A DNA stretch of 64,000 bases, from positions 62,001-126,000 of the forward strand of contig NZ_AUDZ01000016.1 of assembly GCF_000425725.1 (NCBI RefSeq), written 5' to 3'. The notes under the pieces are model-generated. The model worked only from the letters and a program-made list of their open reading frames with translations. It ran no database searches and was not told the DNA's origin. The position numbers and the translations under genes are program-made. This document shows, one piece after another, positions 55,878-64,000 of this stretch. Origin of the DNA: Halomonas halocynthiae DSM 14573. GTDB taxonomy: Bacteria; Pseudomonadota; Gammaproteobacteria; Pseudomonadales; Halomonadaceae. Numbering within the stretch: position 1 is the first letter of the stretch; the number at the start of each line of letters is the position of its first letter.

Positions 55878-57356
55878 CTACGCGTTATGCCGCAAACGCA
55901 GCCCAGGCAGCAGCATTAATGCCGCCATCAACCATACTGGCCAACTGCCTGTTCGTGAAAATGGCGTCAGCCCCTGCATGGGTTGAAACTCACCAATCAG
56001 TGTGGCCATTTCAAACTGGGGAAGCTGCTGAGTAATGTTGCCTTGGGAATCAATAATAGCGGTTACACCATTGCTGGTGGCACGCACGACATAGCGGCCA
56101 TTTTCTAATGCGCGCAGTCGAGCCATTTGCAGGTGTTGTAGCGGGCCGATAGAGCCACCAAACCAGCTGTCATTGGATAGCGTTAAGATAACGTCGCTGT
56201 GGCGGGCCTGTTTGGCCACGAGGTCGGCATAGATGATTTCGTAGCAGATAGCATTGCCGATGCGGGTCTCGCCTGCGTGCATAACGGGCTGATAACTCTG
56301 GCCGGGCGTAACGACGGGGAGCGGCAGATCAAAAAAATCAAGCGTTCCGCGCAGCAGGTTATCCAGTGGCAGATATTCGCCGAAAGGCACCAAATGGCGT
56401 TTGTCATAACTGCCCTGGGCAGCGCCCATGCTGATAACGCTGTTATAGATGTTACCTTGTGCATCTCGGCGCAGAATGCCTGAAATTAACCCACTGCCTT
56501 CTGGTAACAATTGTGTTGCGCGCTCAAAAACGGGTTGAGCCTGGCTCTGTAGCATAGGCAGCGCTGCTTCTGGCCAGATAACCAGCTCAACGGGTTCATT
56601 GAGGTTTGCCGTTAGTGTCAGATAGGTGTTGGCAGCAGTGCGCTGGCCTTCTTGGGTCCACTTAATGGCCTGATCAAGGTTGCCCTGTAGTAGAGCAACG
56701 CGCACGGGCTCGCCAGTAGGGTGGGTCCAGGGCGGCACGCTGGAGAGGGAGAGGCTTAGTGGTAGTAGCCAAAGTGTTGTCAGAGGTAGCGCAGCCCAGT
56801 AATGGCGGCGTAGTAAAGTGACACCTAAGGTACCGCTTAATGCTGTCACAAGTGAGAGTAAATAAACGCCGCCAATCGGTGTCCATGCCGCCAGAGGACC
56901 GTCCAGTTGGCCGCTACCCAGCAACAACCACGGAAAGCCAGTAAATAGCCACGTACGTAGTGCTTCACTCAGCACCCAGACACCAGCAAATGTTAGAACA
57001 GAAAGTCGGCTTCCTGTGAAGCGCCGATAAAGCCACAGTGGTACGGCAATGAATAGCGCCATGGCGGTAACAAACAGGGTGGTGAGTGCTAATGCCAGCG
57101 GCATGCCGGTATAGCCGTAATCATGAATTGACACATAGACCCAAGACGCACCTGAGCCGAACAACCCTAAGCCGTAGCACCAGCCTTTAAATCCAGCCTG
57201 GCGGGGGGTTAGTTGCCCTAGCCCGACATAGACCAAACCAGCAGCTATAGGCGCCAGCCACCACAGGTGAAAGGGGGCAGCAGACAGTGTCGTCAGTAGC
57301 CCAGCAATTAGGGCCGCCAGATAACTCGCCACTGGGCGATAAAGAAAGGCAGTCAT
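55878..57356 (-). CDS. lnt: Apolipoprotein N-acyltransferase
   Basis: 492 residues from the ATG at 57356; earlier in-frame starts lie inside corC. About six membrane helices occupy residues 10-205, and a carbon-nitrogen hydrolase domain follows, with E263 (WPEAALPML), K319 (YDKRHLVPFGEYLP) and C371 (GNAICYEIIY) as catalytic triad. It adds the third acyl chain to lipoproteins in the inner membrane. It is 19 bp after corC, in the miaB-ybeZ-ybeY-corC-lnt order of E. coli. Confidence 0.95.
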   Translation of the reverse strand: MTAFLYRPVASYLAALIAGLLTTLSAAPFHLWWLAPIAAGLVYVGLGQLTPRQAGFKGWCYGLGLFGSGASWVYVSIHDYGYTGMPLALALTTLFVTAMALFIAVPLWLYRRFTGSRLSVLTFAGVWVLSEALRTWLFTGFPWLLLGSGQLDGPLAAWTPIGGVYLLSLVTALSGTLGVTLLRRHYWAALPLTTLWLLPLSLSLSSVPPWTHPTGEPVRVALLQGNLDQAIKWTQEGQRTAANTYLTLTANLNEPVELVIWPEAALPMLQSQAQPVFERATQLLPEGSGLISGILRRDAQGNIYNSVISMGAAQGSYDKRHLVPFGEYLPLDNLLRGTLDFFDLPLPVVTPGQSYQPVMHAGETRIGNAICYEIIYADLVAKQARHSDVILTLSNDSWFGGSIGPLQHLQMARLRALENGRYVVRATSNGVTAIIDSQGNITQQLPQFEMATLIGEFQPMQGLTPFSRTGSWPVWLMAALMLLPGLRLRHNA

Positions 57357-57375
57357 GGGCTTCTCGATAGGGCTG

Positions 57376-58254
57376 CTAAGCGGTTGTGTCTGTGTCACTG
57401 GTGTGGCGCTCTGCTTCAACCAACCGAATGCGGCGATTGTCTGCATTGAGCACGGTAAAGCGCCAGCCATCGATTTCAGTGTGTTCACCGCGGCTAGGCA
57501 GATGGCCAAGGCTTTGCATCATTAGGCCGCCGACAGTATCAAACTCTTCATCAGAGAAGTCAGTACTGAAGCGTTCATTGAAGTCATCGATGGGGGTTAG
57601 TGCGCGGATGGCATAGCGGCCTTCCCCTAGGGCGCGAATATCGTCTTCGTCGTCAGCATCATGTTCGTCTTCGATATCACCGACAATTTCTTCAAGAATA
57701 TCTTCAATGGTGACGATGCCGGCAGTGCCGCCGTACTCATCCACCACAATCGCCATATGATTATGTGTGTCGCGAAACTCTTTCAATAAACTATTGAGCC
57801 GTTTGGACTCGGGCACAAACATGGCGGGGCGCAAGACATCCTGCAACGTAAAGGGCAGGGGAGTATTGCTGCTGTTGCTCTGTAGCAAAGGCAGTAAGTC
57901 CTTGGCCAGCAAGACACCTTTGACTTCATCAAGGTTTTCACCGATGACAGGGTAACGAGAATGCCCAGCTTCCAGTATGACCGAGAGGTATTCGTCCAGC
58001 GGTTGATCGAGTGTGATAGCGGTGACCTGAGAGCGAGGTACCAGTACTTCACGTACCTGCTGGTCGCTAATGTTGAACGCACCTTCAATAATGGTGATAG
58101 CGTCCTGCTCAAGCTTCAAGCGACTACCGGCCTGTCGCAGGAACTCCAGCAACTCAGCCCGAGAGCTAGGTTCATCACTGTCGCCGGAAAGTGCACTGAA
58201 CAACTTGTCGAACCAGTTTTTATTGCCCTGGCCACTCGGTCGGTCTTCGCTCAT
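57376..58254 (-). CDS. corC: HlyC/CorC-family CBS-domain protein
   Basis: 292 residues with two CBS domains (about 65-195) and a C-terminal CorC/HlyC associated domain (about 205-285). [22 protein letters not shown], the family hallmark, is present. No membrane segment, as in E. coli YbeX/CorC. Linked to magnesium/cobalt handling and, in newer work, to ribosome biology. Overlaps ybeY by 4 bp and precedes lnt. Confidence 0.93.
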   Translation of the reverse strand: MSEDRPSGQGNKNWFDKLFSALSGDSDEPSSRAELLEFLRQAGSRLKLEQDAITIIEGAFNISDQQVREVLVPRSQVTAITLDQPLDEYLSVILEAGHSRYPVIGENLDEVKGVLLAKDLLPLLQSNSSNTPLPFTLQDVLRPAMFVPESKRLNSLLKEFRDTHNHMAIVVDEYGGTAGIVTIEDILEEIVGDIEDEHDADDEDDIRALGEGRYAIRALTPIDDFNERFSTDFSDEEFDTVGGLMMQSLGHLPSRGEHTEIDGWRFTVLNADNRRIRLVEAERHTSDTDTTA

Positions 58255-58760
58255 GAGTTGTTTCTCTTATCCTCGGTATCGGGGGCTGATTCTGTTGTGG
58301 GTGCCTGATAAGGAGAGGCAATGCCCAGCTCGGCAAGAATAACGCATTCCAATGCCTCCATGGCGTTGGCTTCGTCATCCCCCACATGATCGTAACCCAT
58401 TAAATGCAGTGTGCCATGTACGACCATATGGGCGTAGTGGTCGCATAGGTTTTTGGCTTGTTCCTGAGCTTCGCGTTGAATCACTGGTACGCAGATAACC
58501 AAGTCACCCAGTAGTGGTAACGCAAGGCCGGGTGGGCCGTCAAAAGGAAAAGACAGAACATTAGTGGAAGACGGCTTGCCCCGATAAGTGTGGTTCAGGT
58601 GGTGACTCTCTTCCTCATCCACAAAGCGCACCGTTAGCTCATTACGTTGCTCGTCAGGGTGGTGGCCCAGCACGGCCATCAGCCAACGCTCTAGAGCTTC
58701 AGTTGTTGGAATGTCGCCAGTGCCGCTGGCGTGTTGGCGGTCAATCTGCACAGCATTCAC
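58251..58760 (-). CDS. ybeY: Endoribonuclease YbeY
   Basis: 169 residues from a GTG that overlaps the ybeZ stop (GTGA). The zinc motif HGTLHLMGYDH carries the three histidines. It helps mature the 3' end of 16S rRNA and in ribosome quality control. Length is normal. The four-base overlaps on both sides indicate one operon with ybeZ and corC. Confidence 0.95.
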   Translation of the reverse strand: MNAVQIDRQHASGTGDIPTTEALERWLMAVLGHHPDEQRNELTVRFVDEEESHHLNHTYRGKPSSTNVLSFPFDGPPGLALPLLGDLVICVPVIQREAQEQAKNLCDHYAHMVVHGTLHLMGYDHVGDDEANAMEALECVILAELGIASPYQAPTTESAPDTEDKRNNS

Positions 58761-59830
58761 GGGTTGGCATCCTCATCGCGCTCGCGCCTCAGGCGGCGTG
58801 CGTCGCGCTCTTGTTGGCGCGTTTCTTTCTGGGCACGTTCCTGAGCTTCCTGCTCGGCCTCGAATACGTCGTATGCTTCAATGATGCGCTGTACCAGTGG
58901 GTGGCGTACGACGTCCTTGGCCGAAAAATGGGTCATGCTAATGCCGGGTGTTTCACGCAGTACATCAAGTACCTGGATGAGCCCTGAACTCTGGCCTCTG
59001 GGCAGGTCAACCTGGGTAATATCTCCGGTAATCACTGCGGTAGAACCAAAGCCAATGCGGGTCAGAAACATCTTCATCTGCTCGCGAGTCGTATTCTGAC
59101 TCTCATCAAGAATGATGAAGGCGTTGTTAAGGGTACGGCCGCGCATGTAGGCCAGTGGAGCTATCTCGATGATTTGGCGCTCGATTAGCTTGGCGACCTG
59201 CTCGAAACCAATCATTTCATACAAGGCGTCATATAGCGGGCGCAGGTAGGGATCAATTTTCTGAGCCAGGTCGCCAGGCAAGAAGCCGAGTTTTTCCCCC
59301 GCTTCAACGGCGGGGCGCACCAACAGAATACGGCGTACCTGCTGTTGATTCAGTGCTTCCACTGCTGCTGCGACGGCCAGATAAGTTTTGCCGGTACCCG
59401 CCGGCCCAATACCGAAGTTGATATCGTGGGCGCGTACGCTGGTGACGTAGGACTGTTGGTTGATACCGCGGGGTTTGATCAACATTTTCGGTGTGCGCAG
59501 AAGCACGTCGGCGTCCAAACTGCCTTCATCATCTTCCAATGCTTCGACCCCTGACTCCTGCAAATAAAGGTGCAGTGTTTCGGGGCTGAGGTCGCTGGAC
59601 TCGGTCTCGCGATACAGGTGTTCAAGCAAGTTGGCACCTGCTCTGAGCCGGTGAGCTGGCCCAGCTAATTGAAATGCATTACCGCGATTGCGTAGGGTAA
59701 TACCTAGGCGCGATTCGATTAGGCGCAAGTGTTCGTCGCGTTGCCCGCATAGGTTGGCCAAACGACGCGGGTCGTTGGGTTCCAGGTTGAGAGTAGTGAC
59801 ACGATTGGCTGGAGTAGTTGACTGACTCAA
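58757..59830 (-). CDS. ybeZ: PhoH-like ATPase YbeZ
   Basis: 357 residues. Walker A GPAGTGKTYLA lies near 140-150 and Walker B-type FIILDESQN near 244-252. The start is given at a TTG, since no ATG or GTG with a good site lies in frame near the family N terminus; this start is weakly supported. It probably works with YbeY on RNA. The C-terminal tail is long and charged (EAEQEAQERAQKETRQQERD). Confidence 0.93.
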   Translation of the reverse strand: MSQSTTPANRVTTLNLEPNDPRRLANLCGQRDEHLRLIESRLGITLRNRGNAFQLAGPAHRLRAGANLLEHLYRETESSDLSPETLHLYLQESGVEALEDDEGSLDADVLLRTPKMLIKPRGINQQSYVTSVRAHDINFGIGPAGTGKTYLAVAAAVEALNQQQVRRILLVRPAVEAGEKLGFLPGDLAQKIDPYLRPLYDALYEMIGFEQVAKLIERQIIEIAPLAYMRGRTLNNAFIILDESQNTTREQMKMFLTRIGFGSTAVITGDITQVDLPRGQSSGLIQVLDVLRETPGISMTHFSAKDVVRHPLVQRIIEAYDVFEAEQEAQERAQKETRQQERDARRLRRERDEDANP

Positions 59831-59937
59831 GACAGGCTGCCCATGAATAGGAGTGTAGTGGCGTCCAGCTTACTGCCCCAACGGGTGTTGGGGCAATGTG
59901 CTCAGCATGGAATAGTGTGTTGCAGCCGCGCAGAGAC

Positions 59938-61281
59938 TCAAAAACGTTCGGGTGAGGCTAGCTCAGCGCGTAGTGAGTTGGGAAAGGCCTCGTTGATGAC
60001 TACATCAACAAAGTGGCCGATTAATTCGGTTGGGTTAGCTGCTCGAAAATTCACCACCCGATTATTTTCAGTGCGTCCAGAGAGCTGGCCCGGGTCTTTG
60101 GGTGAGAACCCAGTGACCAGGATACGCTGAGTTGTTCCCACCATGCGCCGACTGATTTGCGCGGTCTGCTGGATGATGCGTGCCTGCAAAATGGCCAAGC
60201 GCTGCTTTTTTACCTCTTCAGGCGTTTCATCTTCAAGCTCAGCCGCAGGGGTGCCAGGGCGTGGTGAATAGACAAAACTGAACGAGTGATCAAAGCCGAT
60301 GCGATGGATCAGGTCCATCGTGGCTTCAAAGTCTTCCTCGGTTTCGCCTGGAAAGCCGATGATAAAGTCGGATGAGAAACTGATATCTGGGCGATTGGCG
60401 CGGATGCGCTCCATCTTATCGATGTATTCTTCAACGCTGTGGCCGCGTTTCATGGCGCTCAGAATGCGGTTAGAGCCCGACTGCACTGGCAGGTGTAGAT
60501 GGCTGACCAGTTCAGGAATGTCTAAATAGGCGTCGACAAGGCTTTCGGTAAACTCCACCGGATGAGAGGTGGTAAAGCGTACTCGGTCGATGCCATCCAC
60601 TGCTGCAACACAGCTGATTAATTCGGCTAGGTCGATTTCGTCGCCCATCATGTTTTCACCACGATAAGCATTAACGTTCTGGCCAAGCAGGTTGACTTCG
60701 CGTACGCCTTGATCGGCTAGGTGAATGATTTCGTCCATGACGTTTTCAAACGGCCGAGAGACTTCTTCGCCTCGGGTGTAGGGCACCACGCAGAAGGTGC
60801 AGTATTTTGAGCAGCCTTCCATAATTGATACAAACGCCGTTGCGCCATCGGAGCTGGGCTTGGGCAAATGATCAAACTTCTCGATCTCGGGAAAGGTCAC
60901 ATCAACGACGGAAATCTGGTCGTTACGGCTGGCATCCAGCATGGTTGGAACGCGGTGTAGCGTCTGGGGGCCAAATACCAGGTCGACGTGGGGGGCTCGC
61001 TTGCGAATGGCATCACCTTCCTGACTGGCGACACAGCCGCCTACGCCAATCACTAGGTCAGGGTTGGCTGCTTTAAGCTTTTTCCAGCGCCCCAGTTGAT
61101 GAAATACCTTCTCCTGCGCCTTCTCACGGATTGAGCAGGTGTTGAGCAGGATGACATCAGCTTCCTGTTCGTTATCGGTAATTTCAAGCTGATGAGACTC
61201 GCCGAGTAGGTCCGCCATACGAGCGGAGTCGTACTCGTTCATCTGGCAGCCGTGGGTTTTGATGAAGAGCTTCTTCGTCAT
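59938..61281 (-). CDS. miaB: tRNA-2-methylthio-N6-dimethylallyladenosine synthase
   Basis: 447 residues from the ATG at 61281; an upstream in-frame start would add 12 residues. C12, C49 and C83 bind the auxiliary cluster; C157, C161 and C164 in GCSKYCTFC bind the radical-SAM cluster. A TRAM domain ends the protein. It adds the 2-methylthio group to i6A37 of tRNAs. A 107-bp gap separates it from ybeZ. No clear Shine-Dalgarno sequence lies before the ATG. Confidence 0.95.
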   Translation of the reverse strand: MTKKLFIKTHGCQMNEYDSARMADLLGESHQLEITDNEQEADVILLNTCSIREKAQEKVFHQLGRWKKLKAANPDLVIGVGGCVASQEGDAIRKRAPHVDLVFGPQTLHRVPTMLDASRNDQISVVDVTFPEIEKFDHLPKPSSDGATAFVSIMEGCSKYCTFCVVPYTRGEEVSRPFENVMDEIIHLADQGVREVNLLGQNVNAYRGENMMGDEIDLAELISCVAAVDGIDRVRFTTSHPVEFTESLVDAYLDIPELVSHLHLPVQSGSNRILSAMKRGHSVEEYIDKMERIRANRPDISFSSDFIIGFPGETEEDFEATMDLIHRIGFDHSFSFVYSPRPGTPAAELEDETPEEVKKQRLAILQARIIQQTAQISRRMVGTTQRILVTGFSPKDPGQLSGRTENNRVVNFRAANPTELIGHFVDVVINEAFPNSLRAELASPERF

Positions 61282-61821
61282 ATCGCTGTCACTGTCATAA
61301 GAACCGGGCCATGGCACATCTTGAGGTGCGCCAACAGCAAGTGGATAGGCTTGATAAAATTCTCGGTATTGAGTCTTGGAGTTTCTGGAAGGCCGAGCGC
61401 CTTCATCGACAAGGCCACATATTATACGCAGGGCTTGCGCTGGGGGCTAGTTTGAAAGCGGCAGAGTCCACTGCTGTTATGCTACGCTTCCCGCCAGAAC
61501 AGATGCTCTAATGGCGCGGCAGGGTAGAAAAATAAAACGCGAGTGATCAAAAATTGAGCAACTTCGGCAAGGCGTGTTGGTATGCGGGCCTGGGCAATGT
61601 GTGCATGAGTTTTCCTGCCGTTTATCCACAGAAGCTGTGGGTAAACCGTAAGGGCCTTGGCCAGCGCTGTCAGCTACTTGAAATTGCCAAGGGTGTGTGG
61701 CGTGTTTTGTTAGCATGGCCCAAGCGCTAATTTTCGCCATAAAGTAGGCGCGTGTCAGTTCAGCACAGAGGCATGCGTGATATGCCTTGGATAGGCAAGA
61801 AAACATCAGGACGACGCAATC
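61282..61821 (-). promoter_or_regulatory. miaB upstream region with -10 element at 61421-61426
   Basis: 540 bp without a convincing gene. TATAAT on the minus strand (61426-61421) in GCGTATAATATG is an exact -10 consensus and the best miaB promoter candidate, giving a leader of about 130 bases. No clear -35 is seen. The region also contains the inverted DnaA-box-like pair at 61621-61645, and must contain the promoter of the SH3 gene starting at 61822. A 66-codon plus-strand frame (61311-61511) runs across the -10 and is judged spurious. Confidence 0.5.
61621..61645. promoter_or_regulatory. Inverted pair of DnaA-box-like sites
   Basis: TTATCCACA (61622-61630), an exact DnaA-box consensus, faces TGTGGGTAA (61636-61644), which is TTACCCACA on the other strand, one mismatch. 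They form the palindrome TTTATCCACAG-AAG.. with CTGTGGGTAAA. It lies in the gap upstream of the SH3 gene. It may bind DnaA or simply be an RNA hairpin. Confidence 0.45.
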
Positions 61822-62448
61822 ATGAGGCAATATATTAAGACAATCGGGCTAGGAATGTTGACCTTGACCCTGGCGCTTCCGCTTCAAGCTCAGCAGGACA
61901 GCTCTGACAAGGGCTGGGTGTCTGACGAAATTACAACGTTCGTGCGCAGCGGCCCCACGGATGGTTATCGTATCGTTGGCCGCTTGGAAGCTGGTGCTCC
62001 TGTGACAGTGTTGGAGGTTAGCGGGGATTACACGCACGTTCGCAGTGAAAGTGGAGACGAGGTATGGGTTCCTAGCAGCGATATTCAGCAGACGCCTAGT
62101 GCTCAGGCTCGGGTGCCAGAGCTTGAGGCGCGGGTTGATACCTTGACGAGTGAGTTGGCTGGTATCAATAGCACGTGGGATGGGCGTCTTGGCTCACTAA
62201 ACGAGACGTTGGAAATCCGTGAGAAGCGTATTGCGCAGTTGGAAACGCAAAATAATGCATTGGCTACAGAAGCTGAGGCCGCGCAAGCTCGAGTGCGTCA
62301 GCTGGAAGCTCATCTTAATACGGAAGAAAATGATTTGCTGATGCGCTACTTCATGTATGGCGGTGGCGTAGCGGGAGCCGGACTTGTGTTGGGGTTAATT
62401 GTGCCGCACTTGCCACGCCGTCGCCGTCGTAGCAGTAACTGGTTCTGA
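61822..62448 (+). CDS. SH3-domain envelope protein (TIGR04211 type)
   Basis: 208 residues. A signal peptide (1-23, ending LPLQAQQ) precedes a bacterial SH3 domain (WVSDEITTFVRSGPTDGYRI onward, to about 85), a coiled coil (about 92-165) and a C-terminal membrane helix (about 175-197) with a basic tail RRRRRSS. This is the layout of E. coli YgiM. It is anchored in the inner membrane with its bulk in the periplasm. Function unknown, possibly cell wall related. Confidence 0.9.
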   Translation: MRQYIKTIGLGMLTLTLALPLQAQQDSSDKGWVSDEITTFVRSGPTDGYRIVGRLEAGAPVTVLEVSGDYTHVRSESGDEVWVPSSDIQQTPSAQARVPELEARVDTLTSELAGINSTWDGRLGSLNETLEIREKRIAQLETQNNALATEAEAAQARVRQLEAHLNTEENDLLMRYFMYGGGVAGAGLVLGLIVPHLPRRRRRSSNWF

Positions 62449-62452
62449 TGCT

Positions 62453-63100
62453 ATGAGTGATGAATGGTTTAAGCGTTGGGAAGAAGGGCGTATCGGTTTT
62501 CATCGTACTCAAGTGCACCCTGCCTTAGTGCGCTATTGGCCTGAGTTGCAGGTGCCACCGACTAGCGGTGTGCTGGTGCCACTGTGTGGAAAAAGTCTGG
62601 ATATGCGCTGGTTGGCCAAGCAGGGCTACCCAGTGCTTGGCATTGAGCTGGCATCTCAGGCTATTGAGCAATTTCTGGCTGATGGTGAAGGTGAGATTTC
62701 CCGCTACCGCCATAACAGTTTTGACGTTAGCCGTCAGGGCAGTGTGGAGTTGTGGTGTGGGGATATTTTTCATTTCCACATCCGTGAAGCCGCCCGTGTG
62801 GGCGCTTTCTACGACCGTGCTGCGCTGGTTGCCTTACCTGAAGCTGCTCGTCAGCGCTATGCCTTTCATCTGGCCCAGTTGCTGCCGCCTGGTGCCAAAG
62901 GCCTAGTTGTTGGGCTAACGCGTCCGGCAGGTGATGCGGGTGGCCCACCTTACTCGGTGAGCCATGCGGAAATGGAGCAACTGTTTGCGCCTAATTTTCG
63001 TCTTGAACACCTGAGTGATGGTGCTGAGGAACCTGGCAGCGGATTTCGCGAACATGTCTGGTCGCTGGTGCGGCGTGGTCCTCAGCAGAGAGCGTTCTAG
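62453..63100 (+). CDS. tpm: Thiopurine S-methyltransferase
   Basis: 215 residues from the ATG at 62453, 4 bp after the preceding stop. It has the bacterial TPMT features: MSDEWFKRWEEGRIGFH, VPLCGKSLDMRWLAKQGYPVLGIE (SAM site) and FYDRAALVALP. Bacterial enzymes methylate thiopurines and volatilise selenite or tellurite compounds. It may be co-transcribed with the SH3 gene. Confidence 0.94.
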   Translation: MSDEWFKRWEEGRIGFHRTQVHPALVRYWPELQVPPTSGVLVPLCGKSLDMRWLAKQGYPVLGIELASQAIEQFLADGEGEISRYRHNSFDVSRQGSVELWCGDIFHFHIREAARVGAFYDRAALVALPEAARQRYAFHLAQLLPPGAKGLVVGLTRPAGDAGGPPYSVSHAEMEQLFAPNFRLEHLSDGAEEPGSGFREHVWSLVRRGPQQRAF

Positions 63101-63111
63101 CGACTTGACGA

Positions 63112-63705
63112 TTACCTGGCTAGTACGCCCGCCAGTTTTGGGTCGCTGAACGCACGGTTTAGGGCGTCAGCAAGTAGCGCTTCGATCATTTGTAAATTGC
63201 TTTTTTTGCTTGGTCGCATGCCCACCGCAAAGCTTTGGTTACGGGTGACGGTATAAGTGCCGGTGTAAGTGGTGCCTTGGTTGGCTGCCTCGGCAATCAA
63301 TACCGCCTGAATGCTGGCTTCGTCAATCAGTGCGCGCCCAGCCCCGCGTTCGTAGCCAAGAGTCTCTAACGTCAAGGTGAGCTTGGGTCCGCTGGCTGAA
63401 CTGGTGGCGCTGGGGGTGAAGCCCATGTCGCTCACTGCACGCTCGGCTTCTGCCTGTAAGCTGGCCTTGAGCTGAGCCGGTTCAATAGTGATGGTCGACG
63501 TTGACATCGCATTGCCGGTGCGCGTGCCGATAATGCGACTCTGAGGTTCATATATTGTAGAGACCGCAACCATTTGCCCTTGACCAACCAGCGGAACCGC
63601 AACGGTTCGTGTGGGCATGGGTTGTAGGTAGTGAGGGCTGGCGCAGCCGCTGATGATCACTGTGATGGCAAGGCAGGCCAGTAAGGCAAAACGTCGTGGA
63701 GCCAT
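63112..63705 (-). CDS. YajG-family lipoprotein
   Basis: 197 residues. A lipoprotein signal ends ISGC (Cys at residue 21), so the mature protein is lipid-anchored, probably at the outer membrane. The body has YajG features (VDVRPESQIIGTRTGN-like region, here IYEPQSRIIGTRTGNAM, and TLETLGYERGAG). E. coli YajG is an uncharacterised lipoprotein of similar size. It is convergent with tpm. Confidence 0.87.
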   Translation of the reverse strand: MAPRRFALLACLAITVIISGCASPHYLQPMPTRTVAVPLVGQGQMVAVSTIYEPQSRIIGTRTGNAMSTSTITIEPAQLKASLQAEAERAVSDMGFTPSATSSASGPKLTLTLETLGYERGAGRALIDEASIQAVLIAEAANQGTTYTGTYTVTRNQSFAVGMRPSKKSNLQMIEALLADALNRAFSDPKLAGVLAR

Positions 63706-63796
63706 AAAACGTCCTTCTACGCGCAGGTTTTCGTTAGAAAATGAGCCTAGCAGTCGGCTGGCTAACTGTCTTGCGTTATCTCGGTGTTACTGTTTC

Positions 63797-64000
63797 TCAA
63801 GCGCTCAGGCGCAGCTCTTCCGGGGCGTCTAAACGCTGCCCGTCGGCATCAAAGCGATGCCATTGCAGCGGTCTGGCATATAGGCGCTGTCCACGCTGGG
63901 GTGATAGTTCGGCCACATCGCTGTGGCGCGCGCTGACTAACCAAGGTGCGGGTAGCCAGTCGGCGCTTAGCTCAACGCGAAGGTCGGCACCGACTGGAAC
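63797..64000 (-). CDS. C-terminal fragment, possibly an ABC-transporter ATPase
   Basis: The frame is open to the window end and stops at 63797. The visible 67 residues (ending QRLDAPEELRLSA) include VPVGADLRVELSADW and GQRLYARPLQWHRFD, which could be a TOBE-type C-terminal domain as in sulphate or molybdate import ATPases. The evidence is thin; only a coding region at the end of a minus-strand gene is well supported. Confidence 0.5.
   Translation of the reverse strand, partial: VPVGADLRVELSADWLPAPWLVSARHSDVAELSPQRGQRLYARPLQWHRFDADGQRLDAPEELRLSA

Noticed and set aside
61285-61300. CTGTCACTGTCATAA as a Pho box before miaB
   Set aside because: The two TGTCA units are spaced by 6 bp, not 11, so PhoB subunits could not sit in the usual tandem.
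61311-61511. 66-codon plus-strand frame upstream of the SH3 gene
   Set aside because: It runs across the exact TATAAT of the likely miaB promoter on the other strand, has no ribosome site and no recognisable domain.
1-64000. Mobile elements, CRISPR arrays, tRNA or rRNA genes, and defence systems
   Set aside because: No transposase, integrase, terminal repeats, regular spacer arrays or tRNA-like cloverleaves were recognised; gene order is that of conserved chromosome.

Overview
The window is chromosomal DNA from a gammaproteobacterium, most likely a moderately GC-rich member of the Halomonadaceae (Halomonas/Vreelandella type). This placement is an inference from three things: a glycine-betaine/sarcosine catabolic operon, an NhaC-type antiporter, a bacterial voltage-gated channel and a Halomonas-type PHA synthase all in one window; conserved gammaproteobacterial blocks (smrB/prmB/aroC and miaB-ybeZ-ybeY-corC-lnt); and uniform base and codon use. 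I see no insertion sequences, prophage, CRISPR array, tRNA or rRNA.

Layout. 1-8098: the tail of an NhaC antiporter, then glyA-soxBDAG-purU, a one-carbon operon in which sarcosine oxidase makes glycine and methylene-THF, SHMT interconverts serine and glycine, and PurU releases formate and THF. 8244-21038: a phosphate-stress region. It holds phoU (minus strand), a BacNav-type channel, pstSCAB with chrA overlapping the end of pstB, and on the minus strand an EamA transporter, phoB-phoR, a GT4 glycosyltransferase and a PAP2 phosphatase. Three Pho-box arrays with 11-bp spacing lie before pstS, phoB and the glycosyltransferase. 21247-33456: mixed genes (DUF4168; a cNMP/CBS/DUF294 protein with an exonuclease; YajQ; DUF454; PepN; a CPA2 antiporter; a lipid kinase; a Glu-rich secreted protein; a cold-shock protein; TM2; LysE).

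33594-50427: lytic transglycosylase, DUF1232, two tandem thioesterases, HtpG, catalase, pntAB, gpsA-sixA, an AEC transporter preceded by an unannotated 32-residue membrane peptide, two alpha/beta hydrolases, a patatin-like protein and SmrB. 50581-55792: prmB, aroC and a PHA granule cluster (DUF6489-like protein, phasin, class I PhaC). 55878-61281 (minus): lnt, corC, ybeY, ybeZ, miaB. 61822-64000: an SH3-domain envelope protein, thiopurine methyltransferase, a YajG lipoprotein and the end of a further minus-strand gene.

Most of the window is conserved core genome. The parts most worth a second look are the phosphate region (a channel with a Ca-channel-like filter, chrA in the place usually held by phoU, and a Pho-boxed GT4/PAP2 pair suggesting phosphorus-sparing envelope lipids), the cNMP/CBS/nucleotidyltransferase plus exonuclease pair, the 32-residue peptide, and a pair of inverted DnaA-box-like sites near 61.6 kb.
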